64,000 nt of DNA from contig NC_134535.1 of assembly GCF_050624435.1 (NCBI RefSeq), positions 76,008,494-76,072,493 on the forward strand, written 5' to 3'. The stretch is from Tenrec ecaudatus (taxonomy: Eukaryota; Chordata; Mammalia; Afrosoricida; Tenrecidae). Shown here one piece after another: positions 46,631 to 59,620 of this stretch. The position numbers were made by a program, and so were the translations under genes. Every line of letters starts with the position of its first letter. Positions within the stretch are counted from its first letter, which is position 1. The notes under the pieces are model-generated. The model was not told where the DNA came from. It saw only the letters and a program-made list of their open reading frames with translations, and did not search any database.

Positions 46631-48603
46631 CACCATCAGCTTTCTTCACCCTATTTGCTTATGCACCCATTTTGTGCTTAGTGATTGTGTCAGGAAGGTG
46701 AACATCAGGAAATGTCAGAGTATTAGAACAAAGTGTTCTTGCATTGAGGGGGTAATTGAGTTGAGGCCCAATGTCCATCTTCTACCTTAGTACTAAACCT
46801 ATAAATATAAGTACATAGATCTATTTCCCTATCATTATATAAAAATATATTTACATATGTACAGGCCTGTATTTAGACCTTTATAAATGCCCTTTGCCTC
46901 CTAGTTCTCTCCTCTATTTCCTTTTACTTTCCTCTTGTCCCACTATCATGTTCAGCCTACATTTGGGTTTTAGTAATTCTTCATGGTCACATTACACTTG
47001 ATCTAATCCCACTAGGCGTTCTATGCCCTCCTCACCATTGATTTTAGATCACTTATTTCTGTTTTTTTGGCACCCCCGTTCTTTTCCCCAACCTCCTCCT
47101 GTCCTGTGTCCCCCCAGAACCATCAGTCCCATTGTTTTCTCCTCTGAATTTTTTTATTGTTTTATTAGGGCCTCATACAACTCTTATTACAATCCATACA
47201 CACATCAATTGTGTAAAGCACATTTGTACATTCATTGTCAACATCATTATCAAAATATTTGCTTTCCACCCAAGCCCCTGGCATCACCTCCTCATTTTTC
47301 TCCTCCCTGCCCACTCCCACTTCCCTCATGAACTCTTGATAATTTACAAATCTTGTATTATCTTGCACTGTCCATCTCCCTTCACCCACTTTTCTGTTGT
47401 CTATCCCCCAGTGAGGCGGTTATATGTGTATTCTCGTAATCAGTTCCCTCTTTCTAAACCACCCTCTCTCCACCCTCCCAGTATTCCCACTCACACCACT
47501 GGTCTTGAAGGGATCATCTGTCCTGGATTCCCTGTGTTTCCAGTTCCTATCTGTACCTGTGTAAATCCTCTGCTCTAGCCAGATTTGTAAGGTAGAATTG
47601 GGATCATGTTAGTGGGGGGTGGGGTTGGTGGGAGGGGGAGGGGAAGAAACATGTAGGAACTAGAGGAAAGTTGTATGTTTCATCGTTACTACATCACACC
47701 CTGACTAGCTTGTCTCTTCCCCAACACCCTTCTGTAAGGGATGTCCAGTGACCTACAAATGGGCTTTGTGTCCCCACTCCACACTTCCCACCTCATTCAC
47801 AATGATATTATTTTTTGTTCTGATGATGCCCGCTGCCTGATCCCTTTGACACCTCGTGACCTCACAGACTGGTGTCCTTCTTCCACGTGGGCTTTGTTGT
47901 TTCTGAGCTACATGGCTGCTCGTTTATCTGCAAGTCTTTAAGACTGCAGATGCTATATCTTTTGATAGCCCGGCACCATCAGTTTTCTTTGCCGCTTTTG
48001 CTTATGCACCCATTTGTCTTCAGCGATCCTATCAGGGAAGTGGGTATACAATGATAAGATTTTTTGTTCTTTGATGCCTGATAATTGATCCCTTTGGCAC
48101 CTTGTGATCACTCAGGCTGGTGTGTTTCTTCCATGTGGGCTTTGTTGCTTCTGAGCTAGATGGCCGCTTGTTTACTTTCTAGCTTTTAAGACCCCAGACA
48201 CTATATCTTTTGATAGCTGGGCACCATCAGGTTTCTTCACCACATTTGCATCATAGAATGACAATTTAATAGAACAAAGTATTGTTGCATTGAGGGAGTT
48301 CTTTCTCCTCTGAATTGTTTATCCTGCCTAGCTTATCTAGATAGATATACAAAACAACAATAAGCACAAAACAAAACAAAGCAAAACAACACAACAAAGC
48401 AACAAAAAAGAGAGGCCTATAAATACTTCCATTTCTGTTTGTTGACCTTGAGGAGTGTATTCCCACTGAGTCTGATGGGGTGCCATGCCCTGACCCCAAA
48501 GTTTATTTGTGGTATTCCTCGGGATCTTCATTGCTTTGTGCCCCCTGCTGCTCTGCTGAATGCCCTCAGTGTTTCACCCCATTGCCTTCTTTGCTGTTGT
48601 TAT
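46631..48603 (-). mobile_element. L1 3' UTR, antisense, interrupted by a second L1 tail
   Basis: Begins abruptly in mid-3' UTR ('accatcagctttcttcaccc') right at the 5' end of the HAL1-like element, runs to 47150, and resumes at 48302 ('ctgaattgtttatcctgcct', 'gatggggtgccatgccctga'). Its own 3' terminus is absent on the left. Confidence 0.8.
47151..48301 (-). mobile_element. L1 3' UTR insertion with target duplication
   Basis: 'ttattgttttattagggcct' to 'gcattgagggagttc'. The 15 bp duplication TTTCTCCTCTGAATT (47136-47150 and 48302-48316) flanks it. Contains the doubled ~220 bp module (47820-48030 and 48060-48245). 5'-truncated; no ORF. Confidence 0.92.
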
Positions 48604-48744
48604 GAAAAGATCATTTTATTGGGGCCTCTTACGGCTCTTATAACAACCCATTCATCAATTATATCATGTTTATTTGAGCCCTTCATTATTTTCTAAATCT
48701 TTACATTCTATTTGAACCCTTGGTATCAGCTTCTCTCTCTTTTA
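48604..48744 (-). mobile_element. L1 3' terminus scrap, antisense
   Basis: 'gatcattttattggggcctc', 'tgaacccttggtatcagctt'. About 140 bp, lying between two larger L1 pieces. Confidence 0.7.
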
Positions 48745-51088
48745 TTTTGATCATTTTATTGGGGGCTCGTACAATTCTTATCACAATCCATCCATTCATC
48801 CATTGTGTTAAGCACATATGTATATTTGTTGCCATCATCATTCTCAAAATATTTACCTTGTACTTGAGCCCTTAATATCGGGTCCTCATTTTTCCCACTC
48901 CCTTCCTTTCCTCCCTCCCTCATGAACACTTCATAATTCATAAATGATTATTTTGTAGTACGTTACACTGTCTGACATCTCTCCCTCCCCTCTTCTCTGC
49001 TGTCCATCTCCCAGGGAAGAGGCCATGCGTAGATTCTTGTAATAAGTTCCCCCTTTTCACCCCACATTCCCTCCACCCTCCAGGCATTGCCACTCTCACC
49101 ACTGGTCCTGAAGGGGTTATCTGTCCTAGATTCCCTATTTTACTGGTTGCTATCTGTACTAATGCACATCCTCTGGCCTAGCCAATGATGTAAGGTAGAA
49201 TTGGGATCATGATAGTGGGGGTGTGGGGGGGTGGGGCGTGTGGGGAGGAAGCATTTAATAACTAGAGGAAAGTTATATGTTTCATCGTTGCTACCCTGTA
49301 CCCTGACTGGCTCATCTCCCCAAAACCCTTCAGTAAGCGCGTGTCCAGTTGCCTACCGCTGGGCTTTGAGTCTCCACTCTGCACGCACCCTCATTTACAA
49401 TGATATGATTTTTTATTCTTTGATGCTTGATACCTGATCCCTTCGATATCTCTTGGTTGCACAGGCTGGTGTGCTTCTTCCATGTGGGCTTTGTTGCTTC
49501 TGAACTAGATGGCTGCTTGTTTACCTTCAAGCCTTTAAGACCCCAGACACTATCTCTTTTGATAGCCGGGCACCATCAGCTTTCTTTACCACATTTGCAT
49601 AAGCACATATTTTTCTTCAGCAATCATGTTGTGAAGGTATGTATCCTGGAATGCCAATTTTATAGAACAACGTATTCTTGCATTGAATAAGTGCTTGAGT
49701 GGAGGCCCAAAGTCCATTTGCTGCCTTAATACTAAACATATAAATATATGCACATAGATCTATTCACCCACCCTCTTATGTAAATATTTACATATGTACA
49801 TGTCAGTATTTAGACTTCTATAAGTACCCTTTTTCACCTAGTTCTTTCCTCTATTTTCCGCTTGTCCCACTATCATTCTCAGTTTTCGTTTAGGTTTCAG
49901 TAATTTCTTTTGGTTACATTGCCCTTGCTGAATCACTACCAGGCCTCTCACACTTTCCTTGCCACTAATTTTGGATCACTTGTTGCTCCTCTGTCCCTTG
50001 GTTGGTCAGCACCACCTTCTTACCTCCGCCTCCTCTTCTCCCATGTCCCTACAGAACTATTGGTCCTGTTGTTTTCTTCTCCAGACTATTCATCCAGACT
50101 ATCTTATCTAGATAGAGCTGTAGAGATAATAATATGCACCAAAAACCAAGGCATAGCAAGATTGGTGATGAATGAGAACACAACGATGACAACAAAAAAG
50201 AAAACCAATGACCCATAAAAGAATAAACGCATTAAAAGAAAATTTTTTAAAAAGAAAGAAAAACCTGTAAATAGGCGAAGGTCTGATTTTTGATCTCTAG
50301 GCGTGTTCTTCAGTCAGGTCTGATGAGGTGCCATGCTCTGGTCCCAGAGTCTATCCTTTGTATTCCCTCGGGAACTCCCTTCTCTGCTCCCATGGTTGCT
50401 CTGCCACATGCCTTTAGTGGTTTGCCTCGGTATTGCAGGGTCAGTCTGGGTCAGTCCTGGCACTGAATCTCCAGTGTTGTTCCTCTTATGGCCCTGGGAT
50501 AGCAAGAGACTGTGTGTCTCATAGTGGGACCAGCTCTATGGTCCTCTGTGTCCATTGGCTGTTCTGAGCGGGGACATCGTCCTCCAGGCCTGGTGGGCCA
50601 GGATGTGCTCCACTCTCTCTTCCTCCCCCTTCATTTGCTCCCATGTGCTCTTATCAGACATGCCCCTCTCCCCTAGCTGAAGCTTCAGTGCCATCCTCTA
50701 AAGTAAACTCTTCTGGGGTGAGGGGTAATTGTCCACATAGCTGGTATGGGGGCCGAGCCCTGAGGGCCCTCCACTGGCTCCCCACTCCTTGCCGGCATGC
50801 TGCATTCACTTCCCTGAACTTTGGCTTTAAGTCTGGGCCCTCTTTCCCTGTGGAGACACAAACAATATCTCCCCCTTTGGTTTGTTAGTGCCGTATTATC
50901 TCGCCACACATTCCCCGCCCCCTTTTCTCCTTCCCCTGACCCTTTTTAGTTGGGTATGTGTCCCTGGATTTGGTCCGGACCCTGCCATACTACCCAAACC
51001 TCACCCCTGGAGTGTTTGTAATCAGTAGCTTTTTCCTTGTGTCCCTTTTGCATTTACCTTTCTGTTCTTACTTATAAAAAAAATAAAC

Positions 51089-54000
51089 TTACATCAGCAG
51101 ACTCATGTTATACTTATCCTTTTGTGCTTGGCTTACTTCACTTAGCATGATTTCCTCCAGTTCTTCCCATGTGGTGATATGCTTCACGCGTTCATCACTG
51201 CTTTTTAGAGATGCATAGTACTCCATTGTCTGTATGTACCACAGTTTTTTAATCCATTCATTTGTTGATGGAAATTTGGATTGCTTCCAACTCCTTGCAA
51301 TTGTGAACTGTGCTGCAATGAAGAGTGGAGCATAGATGTCTGGCTGTGGTTTGTTTCTTGCCTCTTCTGGGTATATGCCCAGTAGGGGGATTGCTGGGTC
51401 ATATGGTAGCTCAATTTCCATCTGTTTTAGAAATCGCCAAATTGATTTCCATAGTGGCTGTACATACCTACAGGTCCACCAGCAGTGGAAGAGAGTTCCT
51501 ATCTCACCACAGCCCTTCCAACACTTGTTGATTTCTGATTTTTTGAATTGGGCTATCTCTGCGGGTGTTAGGTGGTATCTCATAGTTGTTTTGATTTGCA
51601 TTTCTCTTATGGCTAATGATTGGGAACATATTCTCATATGTTTATTGGCCATTCGATTTCAGACTCTGTGAAACGTTTGTTCAGGTCCTTTGTCCACCTC
51701 CACAGTGGCCAATTGGTTTATCTCTTATTGCAAGCTTGCAAGGTATTATAGATGTTAGTAATAAGGCCTTTGTCTGATGTGTTATTGCTAAAGATGTTTT
51801 CCCAGTTGGTGGGCTCTCTTATTACTCTCTTGGTGAATTCTTTTGATGTACACAGGTGTCTTATCTTAATTATATCCCACTTGCTTATTTGTGACTACTC
51901 TGAATTTGTATACTTCCCTATTTCTGATGGCCTATGTATTCCCTGTGCCTAGGTTCTCAGGTTTGTCCCAATTACCTCATTAATGGCCCTACTTGTTTGA
52001 GGTTTTATCTCAAGGTCTGCGATCCACCTTGAGTTTATTCTTGTGCATGGAGTGAGGTAAGATTCTTGCTTCATTTTTCTGCAGGTAGATATCCATTTTT
52101 TTTCCAGCAACATTTATTGAAGATGGCATCTGCTTCCCTTTAAATATTTTTTGGCCCTTATCAAATATCATTTGGCTGTATGCAGATGTTTTTGTTTCTG
52201 GGTCCTCGCTCTTTTCCATTGGTCTGAATATCACCATCCATCCATCCATCCATCCATGTGTCAAGCACATTTGTACATTTGTTGCCCTCATCATTCTCAA
52301 AATATTTGCTTTCTACTTGAGCTCTTGGTATCAGCTCCTCATTTCCCCCCTCCCTCCCCATGCTCCCCTTCCTCATGATCCCTTGATAATTTATAAATTA
52401 TTATTATTTTTCCATATCTTACATTGTCTGACATCTCCTTTCACCCACTTTTATGTTGCCCATCTCCCAGAGAGGAGGTTATATGTAGATCCTTGTGATC
52501 GGGTCCCCCTTTCTACTCACCTTTCCCTCCCAGTATCGCCACTCTCACTGGTGCTCCTGAGGGGTTCATCTGAACTAGATCCCCTGTGTTTCCAGTTCCC
52601 ATCTGGGGTACTATCTTTTTAATAATCTCTTCTGTGATCTTGTCTGATGCATATAGTAGGCTGATAGACTTCTGTTTGTTGATTTTGTATCCTGCCACTC
52701 AGCCATATTCCTCTATTGCTTCCAACATTCCGCTTGTGGAGTTTAAGGGATCTTCGATATATAGAATCATATTGTCTGTGAATAATGATATTTTTGCCTC
52801 TTCCTTCCCCAGATGAGTACCTTTAATATCTTTACTTTGTCTTATGTTGTTAGCTAGGACCTCCAGTACGATGTTAAATAGCCATGGGGGAAGGGGCATC
52901 CTTGTCTGGTTCCCCTTTTCAGTGAAATTTTTTCATCTTTTCTCCATTAACTACCACATTGGTTGTTGGTTTTTCATATATGGCTTGTATGATATTGAGG
53001 AATTTTCCTTGTAGTCCTATCTTCTTAAGTGTCTTAAACAGGAATGTGTGTTGGATGTTGTTGCATGCTTTTTCCACATCTATCAATAATATCATGTGGT
53101 TCTTATAAATTTTCCTGCTAATGTGGCAAATAGTGCTGATGGTCTTTCGTATGTTCAACCATCCCTGCACCCTGGTATGACTCCCACTTGGCTATGGTGA
53201 ATTAGTTTTTAATATGCTTTTGTATTCTATTGACCTGTATTTTGTTAAGGATTTTTGCATCAATGTTCATTAGAGATATTGATCTGTAGTTCTTAATTCT
53301 TGTGGTATGTTTGCCCGCCTTAGGTATCAGAGTTATACTAGCTTCATAGAAAGAGTTTGGGAGTATTCCGTCTTTTTCTCTGTTCTGAAAGAGTTTGTAT
53401 AGGATTGGTGTCAGTTCTTCCCTGAATGCTTGGTAGAATTCTCCTGTAAAGCCATCTGGCCTGGGGGATATATTTTTTTTGGCAATCCTTTGATTACCTT
53501 GTCTATTTCTTCCATTGCTATGGATCTGTTGAGGTTCTTGACATCCGTCTGGGATAGTCTAGGGGGAGAATTGTGTTTCCAGATATTTGTCCATGTCTTC
53601 CAAATTGTTGAATTCTTTAGAGTATAGACCTTCATAGTACTGTGTAATTATTCTTTTGATTTCATTACAGTCTGTTGTAATGTCCCCTGTTCCATCCTTC
53701 ATCCTTGCAAATATCCTTTGTTCTTTCCTTTCTTTGGATAGGTTTGCCAGCAGTCTATCAGTTCAGTTAATTATTTCAAAAAAACAACTTTTAGCAGGCT
53801 TAATTTTCCCCATAGTTTTCATGTTCTTCCTCTCCTGTATCTCAAGTCTGATTTTATTATATCTATCCTCTTGCTATTGGTAGGGTTGTTTTGTTGACTG
53901 TGCTCTAATTGGTGTAAATTTTGTGCCAGCATATCTTCCACTAGTCTCTCTTATTTTTTAATGTGTGCCTTTACTGCTATCAGCCTTCCTCTGATAAATG

Positions 54001-54857
54001 CCTTTGCTGTATCCCACAGGTCTTGGTATGTCATGTTTTCATTCTCATTGGTTTCTAAAAACTTCCTGATTTCATCTTTGATCTGGGTCAATAACCACTC
54101 CTTTTGCAATAGGAAAAATTTCATCCTCCAATTGTTTACCCTTGTTTTCTTAACTGTACTTCTGTTAATTTCCAGCTTTATGACACCGTGATCAGAGAGA
54201 GATTTCTGTATAACCTCTATGTGCTGGAATTTATTCAAGTTCAACTTATGTTCCAGCATCTGGTCTATTTTCAAATATGTTCCATAAGGGCTTGAAAAGA
54301 ATGTGAATTTGTTTGCCGGTGGGTGGAATGCTCTGAAGTTATCTATCAAGTTAAGTCATCCAATTGTGCTATTTAGATATGTAGCCTCCTTGATCTGTCT
54401 TTTTCAGAGAGTGGTGTATTAAAGTCACCAGCTATAATTGTTGAGCCTGTGATCTGTTTTTTCATCTTTAGGAGTGTTTGATTTACAAATTTTGCAGGTC
54501 TCTTGTTAGGTGCATGTATGTTTATTATGCTCACTAGTTCTTGGTCTACTGTTCCCTTGAGCATTATATAGTGGTCCTCCTTGTCTCTGGTTATGGCCTG
54601 TATCTTGAGGTCAATTTGGTCAGAGTAAGATCTCTAACTCTGATTTATTTTGCATTGCCATTTGCTTGGTATATTTTTCTCCACCCTTTAGTTCTCAACC
54701 TGTTTTTGTCTGAAGGCTTGAGATGAATCTCCTGGAGGAAGCAGATCAATGGGTTATGTATTCGGAGCCATTCTGTTAGCCTCTGCCTTTTAATGCCTGA
54801 GATCAGGCCATTGATATTCAGTGTTATTACAGCCATCTGTGGAGTTTGTGATGTCAT
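51089..54857 (-). pseudogene. L1 ORF2 relic (endonuclease / reverse transcriptase)
   Basis: ORF2p supplies target-site nicking and reverse transcription. Open pieces in order on the minus strand: 54857-54645 (endonuclease N-terminus), 54564-54373 (SIINIHAPNKRP and the IIAGDFNTPLS motif), 54349-53951 (endonuclease end with SDHGVIKLEIN), 53635-53411, 53170-52919 and 52899-52699 (RT), and 51652-51089 (C-terminus ending SLLM). The SDH motif and GDFN are conserved; the RT active site is not. Not expressed as a working protein. Confidence 0.85.
52236..52612 (-). mobile_element. L1 3' UTR piece lodged inside ORF2, missing its own 3' end
   Basis: Starts with (CCAT)n then 'tgtgtcaagcacatttgtac' and runs to 'tttccagttcccatctgggg'. 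It lacks the usual last ~45 bp and A-tail, and the ORF2 sequence that should occupy this place (between the RT end and the C-terminal block) is gone. A rearrangement rather than a normal insertion. Confidence 0.65.
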
Positions 54858-56289
54858 CTTGTACCTTTTGTGTTGGATATTTTCCTATCTACCTATCTTA
54901 TCTGATTTTATTGTGTGTGGTTTATGTTTCCCTTCTTTTCACTATTGAGCTGATGCTATCCTGGGGTCTGTTTCCTCTTTGTCACCCTATTGGTGGAGTT
55001 GTTCTATGTGATGGTCTTTTATTTGACCTTAGTGAGTGTTGATCTTCTGCCCATACTGGATTCGTCAGGATCTTTTTGTAGGGCTGGGTTTCTTTTTGTG
55101 TATTCTTTGAGATTGCCCTTGTCTGTGAAGACTCTTACTTCTCCATCTATCTTATTAAATAATTTGGGATATTCTTGGGTTTGCATTGTTTTCCTTCAAT
55201 TTTTGGGATATGTTCCTCTATTCCCTCTTCTTCTTCATTGTTTCCGTTGGTAGGTCTGAACATACTCTTATTGGGGTACCTTTATATGTGACTGTTTGCT
55301 TTTCCTTAGCTGCTTTTATGATTTTCTCCTTTTCCTCATAATTGGATCATTTGACAATTATGTATCTTGGTGACTTCTTCTAGGGATTATGTCTGGCTGG
55401 TGTCCTTTCAGCCTCATGAATGGTTGCCTGATTTTTATTTATTAAGCTTGGAAAGTTTTCCTCTAAGTCTTCTCTTGCTATTTTTGCTTTTGACTTTTTT
55501 GTTGTGTCTTGTTACATTAGTCAAATTATTCTAATATTGTTTCTTTTCATAGCACCAGACATGGCTTTCAAATTTTCTTTAGTTAATTTGATTGTCTTAG
55601 TTCAGTGCTTTTCCCGTTTGCCCTGGTCTGCTTGGTTATCTTCTAGGACATTCGTGCGATTCACTGCCTCCTCAAGTCTGTTGTCAAGGTCTGTCAAATT
55701 GTCACTTGATTTTGTTATCTCATCCCTTAACTCTTGTATTTGCCTTTAGCTCTTCTATCATTTCATCATTTTTTTTATGCATTGCTTTCCTCATATCCTT
55801 TATGACTCTAAGCTGCATTCTGAAACTTTCTCTGGCAGGCTAATATCTTCTTCTATGTCCATCGTTATGTTTATGACTTTTTCTGGCATTGTCTTCTGTT
55901 TCTCCCTTTTTTAGTTGAAGCTATTAGAACTGGTGCTGTTTACATGTTGTTTTCGAGGAGCCTGGAGCCATCTTCCTGAGTTGAAGAGCGCTGGGCTCGC
56001 TCTTGGAGAATTCATATGAGTGCTTCTACGAACTACCTGCCGGTAGCTGTACTGAGAGGTCAGGCTATCACTACATCTTCCTGTGGTTTCATTCTTATCC
56101 TAGTCATCCAGTATTCCGTTATTTGGAATGTGAGTTGGATATTCCTCTCATGTGCCGCTGGATGGGTTGTTGTGGGCCCACGAGGGTGTCGTTTCCCTGG
56201 CCAATCTCTAAGTAGGTTTCACAGTTCTTAGATCACCTCAGATGGCCTGTGGTGGTTTACTCTGAAACTGGAGTTACGAGATGGCTCTG

Positions 56290-57810
56290 TAACTGGCAGG
56301 GGAATTGCCATTGACAGAGAAATCACCTTGGAGATTGGGTGGATGCTCCCGCAGTACCATGGAGCCCCACCAGTGGTGGTCAGACCTTTCCCCCAATCAC
56401 TTGTAGGGCCTCAGGTTTTAGGCTGGAGATGCCCCCACTGTTTGCAGGGGAGAACGTCTTGTTGCTTGGTGTATGGAAGACGACCAGCATGATTTCCTCA
56501 GCTGCTTGCAAAGCCAATAAATGCGGGTGCGACCTCCCCCAGTTGGGCCTTCAGAGTTGCCCTTGGCGGAGGGGAGTGGCCTGGAGGTCACTAGTGGCTT
56601 GATACAGGAAAGAGAGTTAAAGGAGAGGAAAAAGAGAGAAAGAAGAAAACAAAGACTGGAGCATCAGTGCCAAGCAAACTAACACCTACTCACACACACG
56701 CAACTAAAATGCATACAGTGAACAAAAGTGAGAACAGTAATAAAAAAGAGAAAGAAAACAACAGAAAAGGAGAACTGAATTTGCCGAGGCTGTGGCAGAA
56801 AACAGAGAAGAGCTAGGAGAAGAGGATAAAAGAAGAAAAAGTGAAAGAAGAACACAAAGAAAGAAATAGAAGAAAAAAGAAAGCGAAGGAGAAAAGTATA
56901 AAAAACAGATAAAGAGATAGCTGATCCTGTGCTGTGTGTAGCACTGACTCGTGCTGTGTGCAGGGCTTTCTTAGGGGGGAGGCTGCCCACTAGGTGGGCA
57001 GAGTTGCCCTAGGCAGAGGGTAGGGATCTGGGAACCAGCAGTGGCATGTGAAAGGAAAGAGAGGGAGAAGAGAGAATCATGCAAGCAGAGAGAAAAGAGA
57101 ATAAAGAAAGAGAGAGGGAAAAAACTCCACTATGTTCACTAAGATTGACTGATGTTAAAGAGGGAAGAGAGAGAGAAGGAGGAAATAACGAATAAAGTGA
57201 TAGCTGGTCCCTGATTGCTTGAAAGTGGGGCCACAAGGGTTTAGACCCTGCCCCACAATGGCAGGTTGGTGTACCCTTTTAATGAAGGGCCCCAGTGGTG
57301 CTGGGCAGAATTGCCCTAGTTGACGAGATCACCTTAGAGGTCTGACAGAGGTTTTCTCAGCAGCACAGCACGGTGTAGATGGCCTTCACAACCACCTTGT
57401 GTGGTGTATAGCATTCCCACGGAGGGCAGACTGGAGTTCCTCCTGCTATTTGGGTTGATTTGCCCTAGGTGGAAGGTAGTGATCTGGAAGCCAGTAGTGG
57501 CATATGAAAGAAAGAGTGGGAGAGAAGAGAAGAAAGATGGAAAAAGAAAGAAAAAAAGAGGGAAAAAGAAGAAAGTGAGAAAAAAACCCCCAAATAAACC
57601 TGAGCTCTTTGAGACTGACTGTGGTGGGAAAGATAGAAGGGTGAGCGAATAACAAAAGAAGAAATATAGTGTTAAATAAGGAGATAACTGAGACTTGATC
57701 ACCTGTCCTTGAGGCTGGAGGAGTTCCAATTCTTCCTTATGGTATTGGGGTGGTGTACCCACTTGATGTAGGGTTACACAGATGCAGGGTGGGATAACTC
57801 TCAAAGGCAA
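56290..57810 (-). repeat. Tandem ~450 bp monomers in the L1 5' UTR
   Basis: The block 'ttgccctaggcagagggtag'...'cagtggcatgtgaaagg' at 57003 recurs at 57459 ('ttgccctaggtggaaggtag'...'agtagtggcatatgaaag') and, weaker, at 56556 ('gttgcccttggcgga'...'ctagtggcttgatacagg'). Spacing 447 and 456 bp. Each is followed by a long purine-rich (AGA-rich) run. The layout recalls monomer-type L1 promoters of rodents. Confidence 0.65.
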
Positions 57811-58030
57811 GATCACAGCAGTAACAGGCATCATTTGCCAACACTGTACTGTGTGCTGGAGTTCACTGGTATACCTGCCTTGTGCTGTATGTAGCACTGC
57901 AGTAAGGGTGTGTTTGTGTGTGGTGTTCCCACATCCCCGTCAAGGACCCCAGGACAGTCAGGACCTTCCTAGCTGTGCGTAGAATCACTGAGAGGGAAGC
58001 TGAGCTTATTGTCCTATCTAGACTACTGGT

Positions 58031-58540
58031 TGATTTTATTTTTATTTTTTATCCCCCTGGCCAGCTAGAATAGAATCAAATTAAATTGTCTCCCTCACTC
58101 TCCAGGCTCTCAGCTTCTTTTTTTACCCTTCCTTCCCCTGACCCCCTCCTTCCCTCGTGTCTTCTTGATAAATTATAAATTATTGTTATTTTCATATCTT
58201 ACACTGATCGCTGTCTCCCTCCCCCACTGGTTTCTTCACCCCTCTTTCCCCACCTTCCCCTTGCCCTTCTTCCATTGGTACTCCCATTTCTACTCCTGAG
58301 GGGTTTATTTGACTTGGATTCTGTGTGTCCTGAGCTCTTATCTGTACTTGTGTACATGTTCTGGCCTAGCCTGCAGTGAAAGGTAGGATTTGGGTCATGA
58401 TAGTGGGGGTTAAGGAAGCTTCAAGAAACCAGATAAATATTGCGTGTTTCATTGGTGCTATACTTCGACCTGGTTGACCTGTCTCTTCCTTGCGACCTGT
58501 CTGTGAGGGATGTCACATTGTTTACAGATGATACATCAAT
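58031..58540 (-). mobile_element. L1 3' UTR fragment, antisense, diverged
   Basis: 'tccctcgtgtcttcttgata', 'tattttcatatcttacactg', 'gggtcatgatagtgggggtt'. The terminal part is missing or unrecognisable, and the element is cut by the next tail near 58540. Confidence 0.65.
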
Positions 58541-59620
58541 TGTATCAAGCATATTTGTACATATGTTGTCATCATTATTTTTTAAACATTTACTTTCTAT
58601 TGAGCCCTTAGTATCAGCTCCTCTTCCCTCTTCCCCTGTAGCCCCTGTATAATTTATAATTATTTTCATATCTTAAACTGACCACTGTCTCTCTTCCTCC
58701 ATGGTTTCTATTGTTCAGTTGGGGTTGGGGGGTGGTTATGTATCCATCATTATGATTGGTTCTTTCTTCCGTCCCTCTTCTCCCCACCTTCCTCCTACCC
58801 TCCTGGTATCCAATTCCTGCTACTCCCATTCCTGCTTCTGGATTCCATGTGTTGTATGCTCTTATCTCTTAACTGTACCTGTGCACATGCCCTGGTATAG
58901 TCAGCAGTGAAAGGCAGTACTGGGTTTATGATAGTGGGGGGTGAGGATGCCTCAAGGAACCAAAGGATTATTGTGTGTTTCACCAGTGCTATACTGTATC
59001 CTGTTTGACTCATCCCTTCCTTGTGACCCTTCTGTGAGGGGTTGTCCCACTGTCCACAGATGGGTTTTGGGTCTCTGCTCAGACACCCCTCATTCTCAAA
59101 AATATGTTTTTTTCATTTGTTTTGAGTATTCTGATGCCTGTTACATGATCCCATTGACACCTCTTGATCAAACAGGCTGGTGTGCTTCTTCCATGTGAAG
59201 GCTGTGTCTTTTGTTTATTTTCTGCTAGATGGCTTCTTGTTTAACTTCAAGCCTTTAAGATCCCAGACGCTATAGCTTTTGATAGCCAGGAGCCATCAGC
59301 TTTCTTCACCACATTTGCTTGTGCACCCATTTTGTCTTCAGTGATTTGCCAGGGAGAGTGAGCATCACAGAATGCCAGGTTGTTAGAACAATTTATTTTT
59401 GTATTGGGGTAGGGCTTGAGCAGAGACCCAAAGTCTGTCTACTTCCTCAATGTTTTGCAATATAATTATATGTGCCTATGCCAATACCTCTATTTTTATG
59501 AATCAATATATTTACATAAAAGCACACCTATGTTTATACCCCTATCCATAACTTTGCTTCTTAGATCTTTCCTCTTACCTTCTTTCTTTCTTTGGGGGAG
59601 ATTTTAAACTACTAAACTAC
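58541..59620 (-). mobile_element. L1 3' UTR, antisense, older copy
   Basis: 'tcaattgtatcaagcatatt', 'cccttagtatcagctcctct', single module at 59140-59340 ('aacaggctggtgtgcttctt', 'aacttcaagcctttaagat'), then 'acagaatgccaggttgttag'. 5'-truncated near 59620; no ORF. Confidence 0.8.

Larger units (their letters stand above)
48745..58030 (-). mobile_element. Nearly complete L1 (5' UTR, ORF1, ORF2, 3' UTR), inactive
   Basis: Minus-strand order: 5' UTR about 58030-55925, ORF1 about 55920-54930, ORF2 54857-51089, 3' UTR 51088-48745. ORF2 opens with MTSQTPQMAVITLNINGL, then an endonuclease segment with CFLQEIHLKPSDKNRL. The RT part holds LLIDVEKACNNIQHTF (53080-53030 region) and LLFNIVLEVLANNIRQ, but the active-site FADD reads FTDN (near 52770), and stops and frameshifts abound. 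The C-terminal block 51652-51089 is open, with the cysteine-rich [18 protein letters not shown] intact. ORF1 is a broken coiled-coil frame. A 3' UTR piece replaces part of ORF2 at 52236-52612. The 5' UTR has ~450 bp monomers and shows no clear similarity to the one at 46320-46630. Confidence 0.85.

Noticed and set aside
56016-56602. Cys-rich short frames considered as secreted peptides
   Set aside because: They lie in the L1 5' UTR and are not consistent between the monomers.
57334-57897. 187-codon frame with long Phe/Leu/Ser-rich hydrophobic stretch
   Set aside because: Translation of the pyrimidine strand of the purine-rich L1 5' UTR monomers. Hydrophobicity comes from base composition, not from membrane helices of a real protein.
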